Source: Lentzea californiensis (GTDB lineage: Bacteria; Actinomycetota; Actinomycetes; Mycobacteriales; Pseudonocardiaceae). From it: 64,000 nucleotides of DNA. The notes below the pieces were generated by a model. It was not told where the DNA came from. It did no database searches and saw only the letters and a program-made list of their open reading frames with translations. Within the stretch, counting starts at the first letter, position 1, and every line of letters starts with the position of its first letter. Positions 52,316 to 60,721 of the stretch are shown in pieces. Both the position numbers and the translations under genes were made by a program. The DNA is taken from assembly GCF_024648825.1 (NCBI RefSeq), contig NZ_JANBBE010000001.1:124001-188000 (forward strand). The letters run 5' to 3'.

Positions 52316-52749
52316 ACGAGGACCGCATGCGGGCCACCGAGCAGCTCCAGCGCGAGCTCGGCGTCCTCACCGCCACCACCGAGCACCCGAACGGGCTGTG
52401 CATGGTCACGGCGACGCCGAAGGGCGAGATCAAGGCTCTGCACCTGCACCCGGCGCTGCTGGGCCAGGGCGCGCAGGCGGTCGGCCAGGTCGTCACCGAG
52501 ACCGTCCAGCTCGCGACGAACGCGGCCGTGCAGACCAGCTTCAACAAGATGGCACTGGCACTGGGTGACGGAATGGCGATCGACGTCGAGTCCATCGCCG
52601 GCGACTCACCCTTCCGGTCGACCTGGAACCCCGTCGTGCCACCCAAAGCCCCTGCTGAGCAGGCACCACCGGAGCGCAGGCAGAGGGCACCGCGCGTCGA
52701 GGACCCGGACGAAGACGCGTTCTTCGAGAACCCCTCGTGGCTCCGGTGA
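52312..52749 (+). CDS. YbaB/EbfC-like protein, ESX-associated (second of two)
   Basis: The 145-residue protein from a GTG overlaps the previous stop. ATEQLQRELGVLTATTEHPN begins it; CMVTATPKGEIKALHLHPALLGQGAQAVG is the YbaB core. A C-terminal charged tail (PPERRQRAPRVEDPDEDAFF) is added. It is likely a cytoplasmic partner of the preceding protein. Whether these bind DNA or act in ESX secretion is not established. Confidence 0.75.
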   Translation: MNEDRMRATEQLQRELGVLTATTEHPNGLCMVTATPKGEIKALHLHPALLGQGAQAVGQVVTETVQLATNAAVQTSFNKMALALGDGMAIDVESIAGDSPFRSTWNPVVPPKAPAEQAPPERRQRAPRVEDPDEDAFFENPSWLR

Positions 52750-52803
52750 TCAGCACCGTTAGGCTCGTCGACGGCATCAGGCAGGCGTGACCGGGAGGTC
52801 AGG

Positions 52804-54018
52804 ATGGCGCAGGACATCGTCCCCATCGAGCTGGGGCTGACGCAGGGTGACGTCGTCACCCTGTGGGCACCCCGCTGGCGCGAGAAGGGCGAGGAGTGGG
52901 AGGCGTTCCTCGGCGACGAGGAGGACCTGTTCGTCTTCCCCGACGCCGCGCACCTCGCCGCGTTCGTGCGCACCGCCGAGGAGCACGACCTGACGGACCA
53001 CCCCGCGTGGCCGGTCGTGCCGTCGCTGGGCGTCGCGGACCTCTCGCCGGACGACAACCACCAGTTCGACCTCGTCGGCGTCCCCGAGCTCGTCGCGGAG
53101 GACCCGGACACCTGGACGATCGGTGAGCTCGCCGACGTCATCGCGATCGTGCGCGCCCTCGCGGAGGTCTGCGACCTGGAGAAGGTCCACGAGGTGCTCG
53201 ACAGCGCCGAGGGCTTCTCGCTGCTGCCGCAGGGCACGCTGCCGTTCAGCGGCCGTGACGGCGGCAAGCTGTGGGGCGAGCTGTCCGAGGTCGTCTCCGA
53301 GAAGTGGGACGAGGTCCTCGACGCGATCGACAGCGTGGTGAACACGCCGGAGGTCCCCGAGAAGGAGCTCGCGGTCGCCCAGGAGGAGCTCGCCGCGCTG
53401 GAGGCCGCGACGGCCGCCGCCGCCGTCGACGCCCCCGGCGAGTCCGAGGACGAGGACAAGGCCGAGCCCACCGGTTTCTGGGCCGAGGTCGGCGTCGACC
53501 CGATCAAGATCATCACGTCGGCCGGCGAGTTCTACACGCTGCGCTGCTACCTCGGCGACGACCCGGTGTTCCTGGGCCGCCGCGGCAAGATCGAGGTCTT
53601 CAGCTCGCCGCGCGCCCTGAGCCGCTTCGTCGCCGAGAACGACGAGCACGACCTGGCCGAGGTCGAGACCTGGAACGACATCAAGGTCAAGGCCACCGCG
53701 GGCGAGCTCGACGTCGAGGTGGACGACGACAACGTCTACGTGCTGACCGGCATCGCCGAGGACATGGAAGAGGGCCCCGACGCCCTCGACCCGCAGCAGC
53801 TCGACCTCGCCGTCGAACTGTTCGAGGACGCGGCCGAGTGGGCCGACGACGAGTCCGTGAAGGACGCGCTCGCCTCGTCCGAGTCGCTGGGCTGGCTCGT
53901 GTCGTTCGTCGTGTCGCCGGACCCGACGCGCCTCGCGCCGTCGGCGCCGTACGACGCCGAGGTGGCGTCGTTCCGCACGCTGCAGGCCACGTTCGAGGAC
54001 CGGCTCAACACCAACTGA
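52804..54018 (+). CDS. Conserved acidic actinobacterial protein (sometimes labelled primosomal protein)
   Basis: The 404-residue, strongly acidic protein has its ATG preceded by GGGAGG. It begins MAQDIVPIELGLTQGDVVTL and is built from two similar alpha/beta halves: one contains EEWEAFLGDEEDLFVFPDAA, the other RRGKIEVFSSPRALSRFVAE. Both end in an EHDL motif, suggesting an internal duplication. Homologues in actinobacteria are often annotated primosomal protein, without experimental support that I know of. It has no signal or membrane segment. A strong terminator follows. Confidence 0.8.
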   Translation: MAQDIVPIELGLTQGDVVTLWAPRWREKGEEWEAFLGDEEDLFVFPDAAHLAAFVRTAEEHDLTDHPAWPVVPSLGVADLSPDDNHQFDLVGVPELVAEDPDTWTIGELADVIAIVRALAEVCDLEKVHEVLDSAEGFSLLPQGTLPFSGRDGGKLWGELSEVVSEKWDEVLDAIDSVVNTPEVPEKELAVAQEELAALEAATAAAAVDAPGESEDEDKAEPTGFWAEVGVDPIKIITSAGEFYTLRCYLGDDPVFLGRRGKIEVFSSPRALSRFVAENDEHDLAEVETWNDIKVKATAGELDVEVDDDNVYVLTGIAEDMEEGPDALDPQQLDLAVELFEDAAEWADDESVKDALASSESLGWLVSFVVSPDPTRLAPSAPYDAEVASFRTLQATFEDRLNTN

Positions 54019-54031
54019 GTCCGTTGACGCG

Positions 54032-54066
54032 AAAGAGGGCCACCCGCTCGGGTGGCCCTCTTTTTT
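54032..54066 (+). terminator. Strong rho-independent terminator
   Basis: A 12-bp stem (agagggccaccc / gggtggccctct) with a 4-nt loop is followed by a run of T, right after the acidic-protein gene. It is the clearest intrinsic terminator in the window. Confidence 0.93.
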
Positions 54067-54074
54067 GTTGCCGC

Positions 54075-54190
54075 CTAACGGACTCGGTAGCTCACCGCGC
54101 CGAACGGGTAGTTGCCCCAGCGCTGAGCTGGGCAGCCCTGTCGCGCAGTCCGCGTCGAAGAAGACGTCGACGTCCTTGAACGAGATTGAT
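54075..54190 (-). pseudogene. 3' fragment of an unidentified exported protein gene, frameshifted
   Basis: Read on the minus strand, one frame gives SFKDVDVFFDADCA and, after a +1 shift near 54140, the other gives RQGCPAQRWGNYPFGAVSYR followed by a stop at 54075. The two join into a plausible C-terminus if two bases are lost. The fragment ends where rmlB homology begins, so it marks a deletion or recombination junction. The family is not identified. Confidence 0.35.
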
Positions 54191-54215
54191 CCCCGGCCGC
54201 ACCGGCGCGGCAGGT

Positions 54216-54797
54216 TCAAGCGCTCCCTACAACGCGTCGAAGGCCGGCGCGGACCACGCCGTGCGCTCGTACTTCGAGACGTTCGACCTGCCGGTGACGA
54301 TCACCAACTGCGCCAACGACTACGGCCCGAACCAGTTCCCCGAGAACGTCCTGCCGCTGTTCACGACGCGCGCGTTGAACGGCGAGCAACTGCCCGTCTA
54401 CGCGTCGAGCGACAACCGCAGGGAGTCGATCCACGTGCTGGACCACTGCCGCGCGATCGACGCCGTGCTGCGGGACGGCGTCGTCGGCCGGACCTACCAC
54501 GTGGGCACCGGCGTCGAGGCGAGCGTCGACCAGATCGCCGATCTCGTGCTGGACGAGCTCAGGCTGCCGGCGTCGCGGAAGTCCGTCGTCGCCGACCGGC
54601 CCGGCCACGACCGCCGCTACCTGCTGGACTCCTCGCGGATCGGCCGCGAGCTCGGATGGCGCCCGGAGATCGGCTTCGAGGCCGGCGTCCGGGACACCAT
54701 CCGCTGGTACGCGGCCAACCGCGCGTGGTGGGAGCCGCTGCTGGGGCTCAGCACGATCGACGAGAGCGCCTGGGCCCCGCGACAGCTCACCCGGTGA
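54216..54797 (+). pseudogene. rmlB: 5'-truncated dTDP-glucose 4,6-dehydratase gene
   Basis: Homology starts abruptly at APYNASKAGADHAVRSYFET, the YxxxK catalytic region of RmlB. It runs to the normal C-terminus with TNCANDYGPNQFPENVLPLF, SDNRRESIHVLDHCRAI and RPGHDRRYLLDSSRIG. The N-terminal NAD-binding half (about 150 residues, with GxxGxxG) is missing. A frame start exists at 54186, but the extra residues are unrelated. There are no other dTDP-sugar genes nearby. The 3' end overlaps the convergent add gene by 11 bp. The fragment cannot make an active dehydratase. Confidence 0.85.
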
Positions 54798-55881
54798 GCG
54801 AGGCGTAACCCGGCTTGACCAGCTGGTTGATGATCGCCAGCCGCTCGTCGAACCCGATGAACGCCGACTTCATGGCGTTGATCGTGAACCACTGCAGGTC
54901 CGCCCAGCCGTAGCCGAACGTCTCGGCCAGCGCGGCGAACTCGCTGGAGAGCGAGCAGTCGCTCATCAGGCGGTTGTCGGTGTTGACGGTGACGCGGAAC
55001 CGCAGCTTCGCGAGCAGGCCGATCGGGTGCTCGGCGAGCGTCGGCGCGGCACCGGTCTGCAGGTTCGAGGTCGGGCACATCTCGAGCGGGATGCGGCGGT
55101 CGCGGACGTAGGCGGCCAGCCGTCCCAACTCGGCGCCGGCGGCGTCGTTGTCGGAGACCTTGATGTCGTCGACGATCCGCACGCCGTGGCCGAGCCGTTC
55201 GGCGCCGCAGTGCTGCAGCGCCTCCCAGATGGACGGCAGGCCGAACGCCTCACCGGCGTGGATGGTGAAGTGCGCGTTCTGCCGGCGCAGGTACTCGAAC
55301 GTGTCGATGCCCCTGGTGGGAGGGAACCCGGCCTCGGGGCCCGCGATGTCGAAGCCGACGACGCCCAGGTCGCGGTAGCGGACGGCGAGCTCGGCGATGC
55401 GCAGCCAGCCCTCGTTCTGGCGCATGGCGCACAGCAGGGTGCCGACGCGGATCTTGCGGCCGGTCGCGGCGACGCGCTGCTCGCCGACGCGGAAGCCCTC
55501 CTGGACGGCCTCGACGACCTGCTCCAGCGAGAGGCCCTTGTCGGTGTTCAGCTCCGGGGCGTAGCGGATCTCGGCGTACACGACGCCGTCCGCGGCCAGG
55601 TCCTCCACGGCCTCGGCGGCGACGCGGACGAGAGACGCCTCGTCCTGCATGACACCGCACGTGTGGGCGAAACCTTCGAGGTAGCGCACGAGGGAGCCGG
55701 AGTTGGCGTTGTCGCGGAACCAGCCGCCGAGGACTCCCGCGTCTGTGGTGGGCAGGCCCTGGTAGCCGGAGGCATCGGCGAGTTCGATCACCGTCTGCGG
55801 GCGGAGGCCACCGTCGAGGTGGTCGTGCAGCAGCACCTTCGGCGCGCTGCGGATGGTCTCCAAGGTAAGCGGCGTACTCAT
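54787..55881 (-). CDS. add: Adenosine deaminase
   Basis: This zinc enzyme converts (deoxy)adenosine to (deoxy)inosine. The 364-residue protein has HDHLDG (residues 19-24, zinc His19 and His21), HAGE mid-protein with the catalytic Glu, GHGVRI with a His in the active site, and [10 protein letters not shown] with the zinc Asp region. The C-terminus ends SLTG. Products feed purine nucleoside phosphorylase encoded at 25319. It is transcribed alone on the minus strand. Confidence 0.95.
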   Translation of the reverse strand: MSTPLTLETIRSAPKVLLHDHLDGGLRPQTVIELADASGYQGLPTTDAGVLGGWFRDNANSGSLVRYLEGFAHTCGVMQDEASLVRVAAEAVEDLAADGVVYAEIRYAPELNTDKGLSLEQVVEAVQEGFRVGEQRVAATGRKIRVGTLLCAMRQNEGWLRIAELAVRYRDLGVVGFDIAGPEAGFPPTRGIDTFEYLRRQNAHFTIHAGEAFGLPSIWEALQHCGAERLGHGVRIVDDIKVSDNDAAGAELGRLAAYVRDRRIPLEMCPTSNLQTGAAPTLAEHPIGLLAKLRFRVTVNTDNRLMSDCSLSSEFAALAETFGYGWADLQWFTINAMKSAFIGFDERLAIINQLVKPGYASLTG

Positions 55882-56336
55882 CGCTACACGTTACTCCAGG
55901 CGCCGCGGCACGAACCGGTGCTCGCCCGCGCACCCCGCTCATGGCGATCGGGGCTTCACCTCGAGTGGGCGGGATGCGGCCCGCGCCCCACCGCCGGTCC
56001 TCACCACCGAGTGCAACATGACGACACGCCGCTTCCACGTCGCCGAAATGATCTTGCCCTCGATATGATCATTTGCTGGGTCAACGTCGTTGCAGATCCG
56101 TGATCAGCAACTTTCTGCAACCAACGCGAGGCTTGAGTCACCCCAAGGTAGGAACATCATCGGTGGCTACTGCCCGCTTTCGACCGATCACTTGGCGTTC
56201 AGAGTAGTCAGGTAACCTGATCGGGTTAGTTGCCCGTCCGTACCCGGCCTTTTTCTGGCGGGGGTGGTACAGCGACGTCCCGTGACGCGGATAGGCTCCC
56301 GTGGTCTCCCCCTCCCCTGGACGAAGGCACTCAGCC
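55882..56336. promoter_or_regulatory. 455-bp non-coding region between divergent add and coiled-coil genes
   Basis: No credible gene is seen. Notable sites are an 8-bp inverted repeat aaatgatc...gatcattt (56046-56053 with 56067-56074, 13-nt spacer) and a perfect odd palindrome tcaggt-a-acctga (56208-56220). The region is more AT-rich than its surroundings between 56040 and 56240. These look like regulator-binding sites for the downstream gene, but no consensus is recognised. Confidence 0.45.
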
Positions 56337-57806
56337 GTGACAGAGAACAACAACTCCACGATGTCCTTCGATCGGATGCGCAACATGCTCACGCGCGCCG
56401 CGGAGATCCGTGAGAGCGAGCAGCAGCAGATCTTCGACGCGCTGGACGAGATCCACGCCCGGATGTCGCCTCTGGAGTCGCTGGGTTCGGTTCGCAAGCG
56501 CCTGTCGGAGCTGCCGGACCGCACCGAGGTCAGCGTTCTCGCTGAGCGCCTGGACGAGGCCCTCGCCAAGCTGGAGGCCCAGGACAACGCCGTCGCCGAC
56601 ATCGGTCGCGCGGTCGACGCCCTGGTGGACAAGCTCGCCAAGCCCTTCGCCCAGCTGGACGGCCGCCTCGACGGCGTCGCCGGCCGCTTCGAAGGCGTCG
56701 CCGGCCGCATGGACGGCCTGGAGGACAAGCTCTCCAGCATCCACAAGCGCATCGACGACCTCGACGGCCACCTGGACAAGCAGGACGGCAAGGTCGACGC
56801 GATCCCGGCCGCCGTCACCAACCCGCTGCGCGAGCGCATCGAGGCCCTCGAAGCCGCGCTGCGCGGCCGTCTCGACGAGGTCGACGAAGGCGTGCACGAG
56901 CACCTCGACGGCACCCGCGAGGCCCTGCAGAAGATCCTCGCCGAGTCGTTCTCGAGCGTGCACGGCCGCGCCGACGAGCAGCGCGACGCCCTCGTCGCCG
57001 CCCGCACCGAGCTGGTCACCGCCATCGCCGAAAGCCGCGGGGAGCTGGCCGGAGCGATCGCAGACAGCCGCGACAAGCTCACGTCCACCGTCACCGGCAA
57101 CCACGACAAGCTGGCCGCGTCGCTGGCCGAGACCCGTACCGAGCTGTCCGGCGCCGTGGCGGAGACCCGCGGCGAACTGGCCGGCGTCGTGGCGGAGACC
57201 CGCGACTCCCTCGCCGGTTCCCTGGCCGAGACGCGCGACTCGCTCGCCGGCTCGCTCGCCGAGACCCGCACCGAGCTCGCGACGGCCGTCGCCGACACCC
57301 GCGAGGTCGTGGGCGGCAAGCTCGACGAGGCCCGCACCGCCCTGTACGCGGCGATCGAGCAGTCCCGCGACCAGGTCGACTCGGCGGACCGCCTGGAGGC
57401 CCTCGCCGGCCGCCTGGAGCAGGTCACCTCGAAGCTCGACACCATGACGGACCGCCTCGACAAGGTCGAGGACGGCTTCGCCACCCGCATCTCCGAGCTC
57501 GGCGGCTCCGTCGACGCGGGCCTGTCCAAGGTCGCCGAGACCGTCGGCGCCCGCCCGGACGCCGACGCGCTGCAGTCCCTGGTCCGCAAGTCGAACCAGG
57601 AGTCGGAACTGCGCATCGGGGGCCAGCTGGACGAGGCCATGGCCACCTTCGCCGAGCTCATCCTCGGCGGCGGCTCGCCCACGCCTCCCCCGCCGCCCAC
57701 CGCCCTGCCGCGCCCGCAGCGCCGCACCCGCAAGAACGGCGGCCCCAAGCCGGCGAACGGCGGCAAGGACATGGACGACGACGACCTGGCGGCCGAAGGC
57801 GCCTGA
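56337..57806 (+). CDS. Long coiled-coil protein with eleven 11-residue repeats
   Basis: The protein is 489 residues from the GTG at 56337. Residues 10-440 are almost purely helical and charged. Near residues 110-130 there are heptad-like repeats (GRLDGVA/GRFEGVA/GRMDGLE). From 57027 to 57389 come eleven consecutive 11-residue units, best seen as AETRDSLAGSL and AETRGELAGVV; this hendecad phase predicts a right-handed coiled coil or a membrane-surface helix. The C-terminus is Pro/basic then acidic (PKPANGGKDMDDDDLAAEGA). No other domain is present. It may be a cytoskeletal or polarity scaffold; a kinase gene follows. Confidence 0.8.
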   Translation: MTENNNSTMSFDRMRNMLTRAAEIRESEQQQIFDALDEIHARMSPLESLGSVRKRLSELPDRTEVSVLAERLDEALAKLEAQDNAVADIGRAVDALVDKLAKPFAQLDGRLDGVAGRFEGVAGRMDGLEDKLSSIHKRIDDLDGHLDKQDGKVDAIPAAVTNPLRERIEALEAALRGRLDEVDEGVHEHLDGTREALQKILAESFSSVHGRADEQRDALVAARTELVTAIAESRGELAGAIADSRDKLTSTVTGNHDKLAASLAETRTELSGAVAETRGELAGVVAETRDSLAGSLAETRDSLAGSLAETRTELATAVADTREVVGGKLDEARTALYAAIEQSRDQVDSADRLEALAGRLEQVTSKLDTMTDRLDKVEDGFATRISELGGSVDAGLSKVAETVGARPDADALQSLVRKSNQESELRIGGQLDEAMATFAELILGGGSPTPPPPPTALPRPQRRTRKNGGPKPANGGKDMDDDDLAAEGA

Positions 57807-57832
57807 TCGCCCCTGAACCACCTGCCCTGACG

Positions 57833-57864
57833 AACGGCCCCGGAGCTGCTGCTCCGGGGCCGTT
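57833..57864 (+). terminator. Hairpin terminator after the coiled-coil gene
   Basis: A 14-bp perfect stem (aacggccccggagc / gctccggggccgtt) with a tgct loop lies 27 bp after the stop, followed by a loose T-rich stretch. The following 134 bp before the kinase hold no gene. Confidence 0.85.
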
Positions 57865-57998
57865 CCGCGTTTTGAGGTGAACCTGCGCGAGGCGACACAC
57901 GTGACCATGAAGAGAGCGCTCACACAGGCCGTGGTTATGCTCGCCGCCATCTGGGGGGTGACCAAAAGGGCTGCCAGGGGCGTCCGGAAGGGAAGTCC

Positions 57999-59450
57999 GT
58001 GCAACAGCGACTCGTCGCCAACCGCTACGCACTGCTCGTCGAGCTCGGCCGAGGTGCGATGGGTGTCGTGTGGCGTGCCCAGGACCAGGTGCTCGGCCGT
58101 GCGGTCGCGCTCAAGGAGCTGCACCCGCCGCAGGGCATGGCAGCCGCGGAGCGCACCGTGCTGGAGGAGCGCATGCTCCGCGAGGCGCGGACCGCCGGCC
58201 GGCTGAACCACCCCGCCGTGGTCACGGTCTACGACATCGTCCGCGAGAACGACCGCACCTACCTCGCGATGGAGCTGGTCGACGCGCTCGACCTCGCCAG
58301 CATCGTGCAGAAGCACGGGCCGCGGGACTCGACCTGGATGGCGGGCGTCGCGTTGCAGGTGCTCGGTGCGCTGGAGGCCGCGCACCAGGCCGGCATCGTG
58401 CACCGGGACGTCAAGCCCAGCAACATCATGGTGCGTCCGGACGGGGGCGTGAAGCTCACGGACTTCGGCATCGCGCAGGCGATGGACGACCCGCGGCTCA
58501 CGCACAACGGCGGCATCGTCGGCTCGCCCGCGTACATGTCGCCGGACCGGCTCAGCGGCTGGGAGGCGTCGCCGGCGTCGGACCTGTGGGCGCTCGGCGT
58601 CACGATGGCGCACGCGGTCGAAGGTGTCAGCCCGTTCGAGCGGACGTCCACCGCGTCTACGTTGCACGCGGTCATGAACGAGCCGCCGGTGCTGCGGCGG
58701 GCCTCGCCCGCGCTGGCCGACGTGATCCGCGGCTTCCTGACGGTGGACCTGGCTCGTCGGCTGACGGCGCCTCAGGCGCGTCACATGTTGACGGCGATCG
58801 TGCAGGGTGGCCCTCCGGTTCCGTTGCCGCAGAACAAGAAGGGCAAGAGCACGGCCGTCAAGGTCGCCGCCGTGGCCGTGGGTGTCGCGGTGCTCGCGGG
58901 TGCCGCGTTCGCCGGTTACCAGGCCTTCAAGCCCGAGCAGTCCAACGCGGGCCAGAACACCGGCACCAACCAGCCCTCGGAGAACTCCACGGAGTGGACC
59001 GAGGCGGCGTCGTTGCCGGTGGGCGCGCCGCTGCCGTCACGGCGCATCGCCACCTTCGGGCGCGGCGGTGACGTGCCCGAGTGGAACCTCTCCGGCACGC
59101 AATGCGCCAAGGACTTCCTCACGCAGGGGTCGCCGGTGCGGACGGACGTGCCGTGCAACGGGCCGCACGGCATCCAGCTCTTCTCGGCCGCTACCCCGTT
59201 GTGGGACAAGCCGAAGGACATCGCCTACCCCGGCACGCAGTGGCTCGCCGACTTCACCAAGAACTACTGCACCGAGCAGTTCAAGGCCATCGAGCCGAAC
59301 ATCAAGGAGCCCATCGGCTTCACCGGGCTCGTCCCCACCCAGAAGGAGTGGGAGGCCTACGACGACGCCACCGCGCCGGGCCGCCAGGAGGTCCTGTGCG
59401 TGCTGTGGAAGCAGGACAGGTCGCCCCTGGCGGGCTCGCTCGTCGGCTAG
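57999..59450 (+). CDS. Membrane Ser/Thr protein kinase with variant activation segment
   Basis: The 483-residue protein starts at a GTG after GAAGGGAAG. The kinase domain has GRGAMGVVW (residues 17-25), Lys39, HRDVKPSN (135-142) and DFG (155-157). The usual APE at the end of the activation segment reads SPD (181-183). One membrane helix at about 285-307 separates a 175-residue extracellular domain (four or more Cys) from the kinase. It is convergent with deoA; both genes end in TAG codons that share the palindrome CTAG. It probably has its own promoter because a terminator precedes it. Confidence 0.9.
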   Translation: MQQRLVANRYALLVELGRGAMGVVWRAQDQVLGRAVALKELHPPQGMAAAERTVLEERMLREARTAGRLNHPAVVTVYDIVRENDRTYLAMELVDALDLASIVQKHGPRDSTWMAGVALQVLGALEAAHQAGIVHRDVKPSNIMVRPDGGVKLTDFGIAQAMDDPRLTHNGGIVGSPAYMSPDRLSGWEASPASDLWALGVTMAHAVEGVSPFERTSTASTLHAVMNEPPVLRRASPALADVIRGFLTVDLARRLTAPQARHMLTAIVQGGPPVPLPQNKKGKSTAVKVAAVAVGVAVLAGAAFAGYQAFKPEQSNAGQNTGTNQPSENSTEWTEAASLPVGAPLPSRRIATFGRGGDVPEWNLSGTQCAKDFLTQGSPVRTDVPCNGPHGIQLFSAATPLWDKPKDIAYPGTQWLADFTKNYCTEQFKAIEPNIKEPIGFTGLVPTQKEWEAYDDATAPGRQEVLCVLWKQDRSPLAGSLVG

Positions 59451-60721
59451 CCGCGAATGGTGTCGATCACCAGCGGCGAACGCTCCGGCGCGGAGTCACG
59501 AACCTCGTAGGCGCCTTCCAGCGCCTGCAGGGCTCCGTCGACCGCGTCCGGGGTGTCGGTGTACAGCTCCAGCAACGGCTGCCCGGCCTCGACGGGGTCC
59601 CCCGGCTTGGCCAGGCAGAGCACACCGGCACCGAACTGCACCGGATCCTCCTTGCGGGCACGACCGGCGCCGAGCCGCCACGCCGCCACCCCGACGCCAT
59701 AAGCGTCCAAAGTGGACAGAACGCCGGAGGCGGGCGCCTCGACCACGTGCTTGTGCGACGCGACGGGCAGGGCGGCATCGGGATCGCCGCCCTGGGCCCG
59801 GATCATCCGCGCCCACACCTCGTACGCCTCACCGGACGCCAGCACCTTCGCCGGATCGGCGGAAATCCCCGCCAGCGACAGCATCTCGGATGCCAAAGCC
59901 ACCGTCAGTTCGACGACGTCGGCTGGTCCGCCGCCGCGCAGCACGTCGACGGACTCGGCGACCTCGACCGCGTTACCGACCGCGCGTCCCAGCGGCACGG
60001 ACATGTCGGTCAGCAGGGCCGAGATCCGCACGCCGTGCTCGACGCCGATGGCCACCAGGGCCTCGGCCAGGGCACGCGCGTTGGCCAGGTCCTTCATGAA
60101 CGCGCCGGAGCCGACCTTCACGTCGAGGACCAGCGACTCGGCGCCCTCGGCGATCTTCTTCGACATGATCGAGGACGCGATCAGCGGAATCGCCTCGACG
60201 GTTCCGGTGACGTCCCGCAACGCGTAGAGCTTGCGGTCGGCCGGAGCAAGTCCTTCGGTGGCAGCACAAACGACGGCACCCACCGAGGACAGCTGCGAAA
60301 GGATCTCCGAAGTGGACAGTGCGGCCCGCCACCCCGGGATCGACTCCAGCTTGTCCAGGGTGCCGCCGGTGTGGCCGAGACCGCGACCGGACAGCTGCGG
60401 CACGGCAGCACCGCAGGCGGCGACGAGAGGTGCCAGCGGCAGCGTGATCTTGTCGCCGACACCGCCCGTCGAGTGCTTGTCCACGGTCGGCCGGTCGACG
60501 TGCAACGACAGCCGCTCGCCGGACGAGATCATCGCCTGCGTCCAGCGCGCGGTCTCCGCCGCCGTCATGCCGTTGAAGAAGATCGCCATCGCCAGCGCGG
60601 ACATCTGCTCGTCCGCGACGGCACCGCGCGTGTACGCGTCGATGACCCAGTCGATCTGCGCGTCCGACAGCACCGCGCCGTCGCGCTTGGCGCGGATGAC
60701 GTCCACCGCCGAGAAGCTCAT
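59447..60721 (-). CDS. deoA: Thymidine (pyrimidine-nucleoside) phosphorylase
   Basis: This enzyme cleaves thymidine, deoxyuridine or uridine with phosphate to base plus pentose-1-phosphate. The 424-residue protein has the phosphate-binding signature KHSTGGVGDK (residues 82-91), SGRGLGHTGGTLDKLE and ALRDVTGTVEAIPLI. It overlaps cdd by ATGA and is the last gene of the uptake operon ABC transporter-cdd-deoA. Bases released can be re-used by Upp (33842), and deoxyribose phosphate can go to DeoC (40081). Confidence 0.97.
   Translation of the reverse strand: MSFSAVDVIRAKRDGAVLSDAQIDWVIDAYTRGAVADEQMSALAMAIFFNGMTAAETARWTQAMISSGERLSLHVDRPTVDKHSTGGVGDKITLPLAPLVAACGAAVPQLSGRGLGHTGGTLDKLESIPGWRAALSTSEILSQLSSVGAVVCAATEGLAPADRKLYALRDVTGTVEAIPLIASSIMSKKIAEGAESLVLDVKVGSGAFMKDLANARALAEALVAIGVEHGVRISALLTDMSVPLGRAVGNAVEVAESVDVLRGGGPADVVELTVALASEMLSLAGISADPAKVLASGEAYEVWARMIRAQGGDPDAALPVASHKHVVEAPASGVLSTLDAYGVGVAAWRLGAGRARKEDPVQFGAGVLCLAKPGDPVEAGQPLLELYTDTPDAVDGALQALEGAYEVRDSAPERSPLVIDTIRG

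Noticed and set aside
54216..54797. Start of a deoxysugar or antibiotic cluster signalled by rmlB
   Set aside because: The gene is truncated and no other dTDP-sugar, glycosyltransferase or polyketide genes are adjacent.
57027..57389. Possible CRISPR array
   Set aside because: The 33-bp periodicity is head-to-tail coding repeat in frame with 11-residue units and has no spacers.
56331..58784. An 817-codon minus-strand frame across the coiled-coil gene and the kinase
   Set aside because: It runs antisense to two well-supported genes and a terminator and has shadow-like composition.
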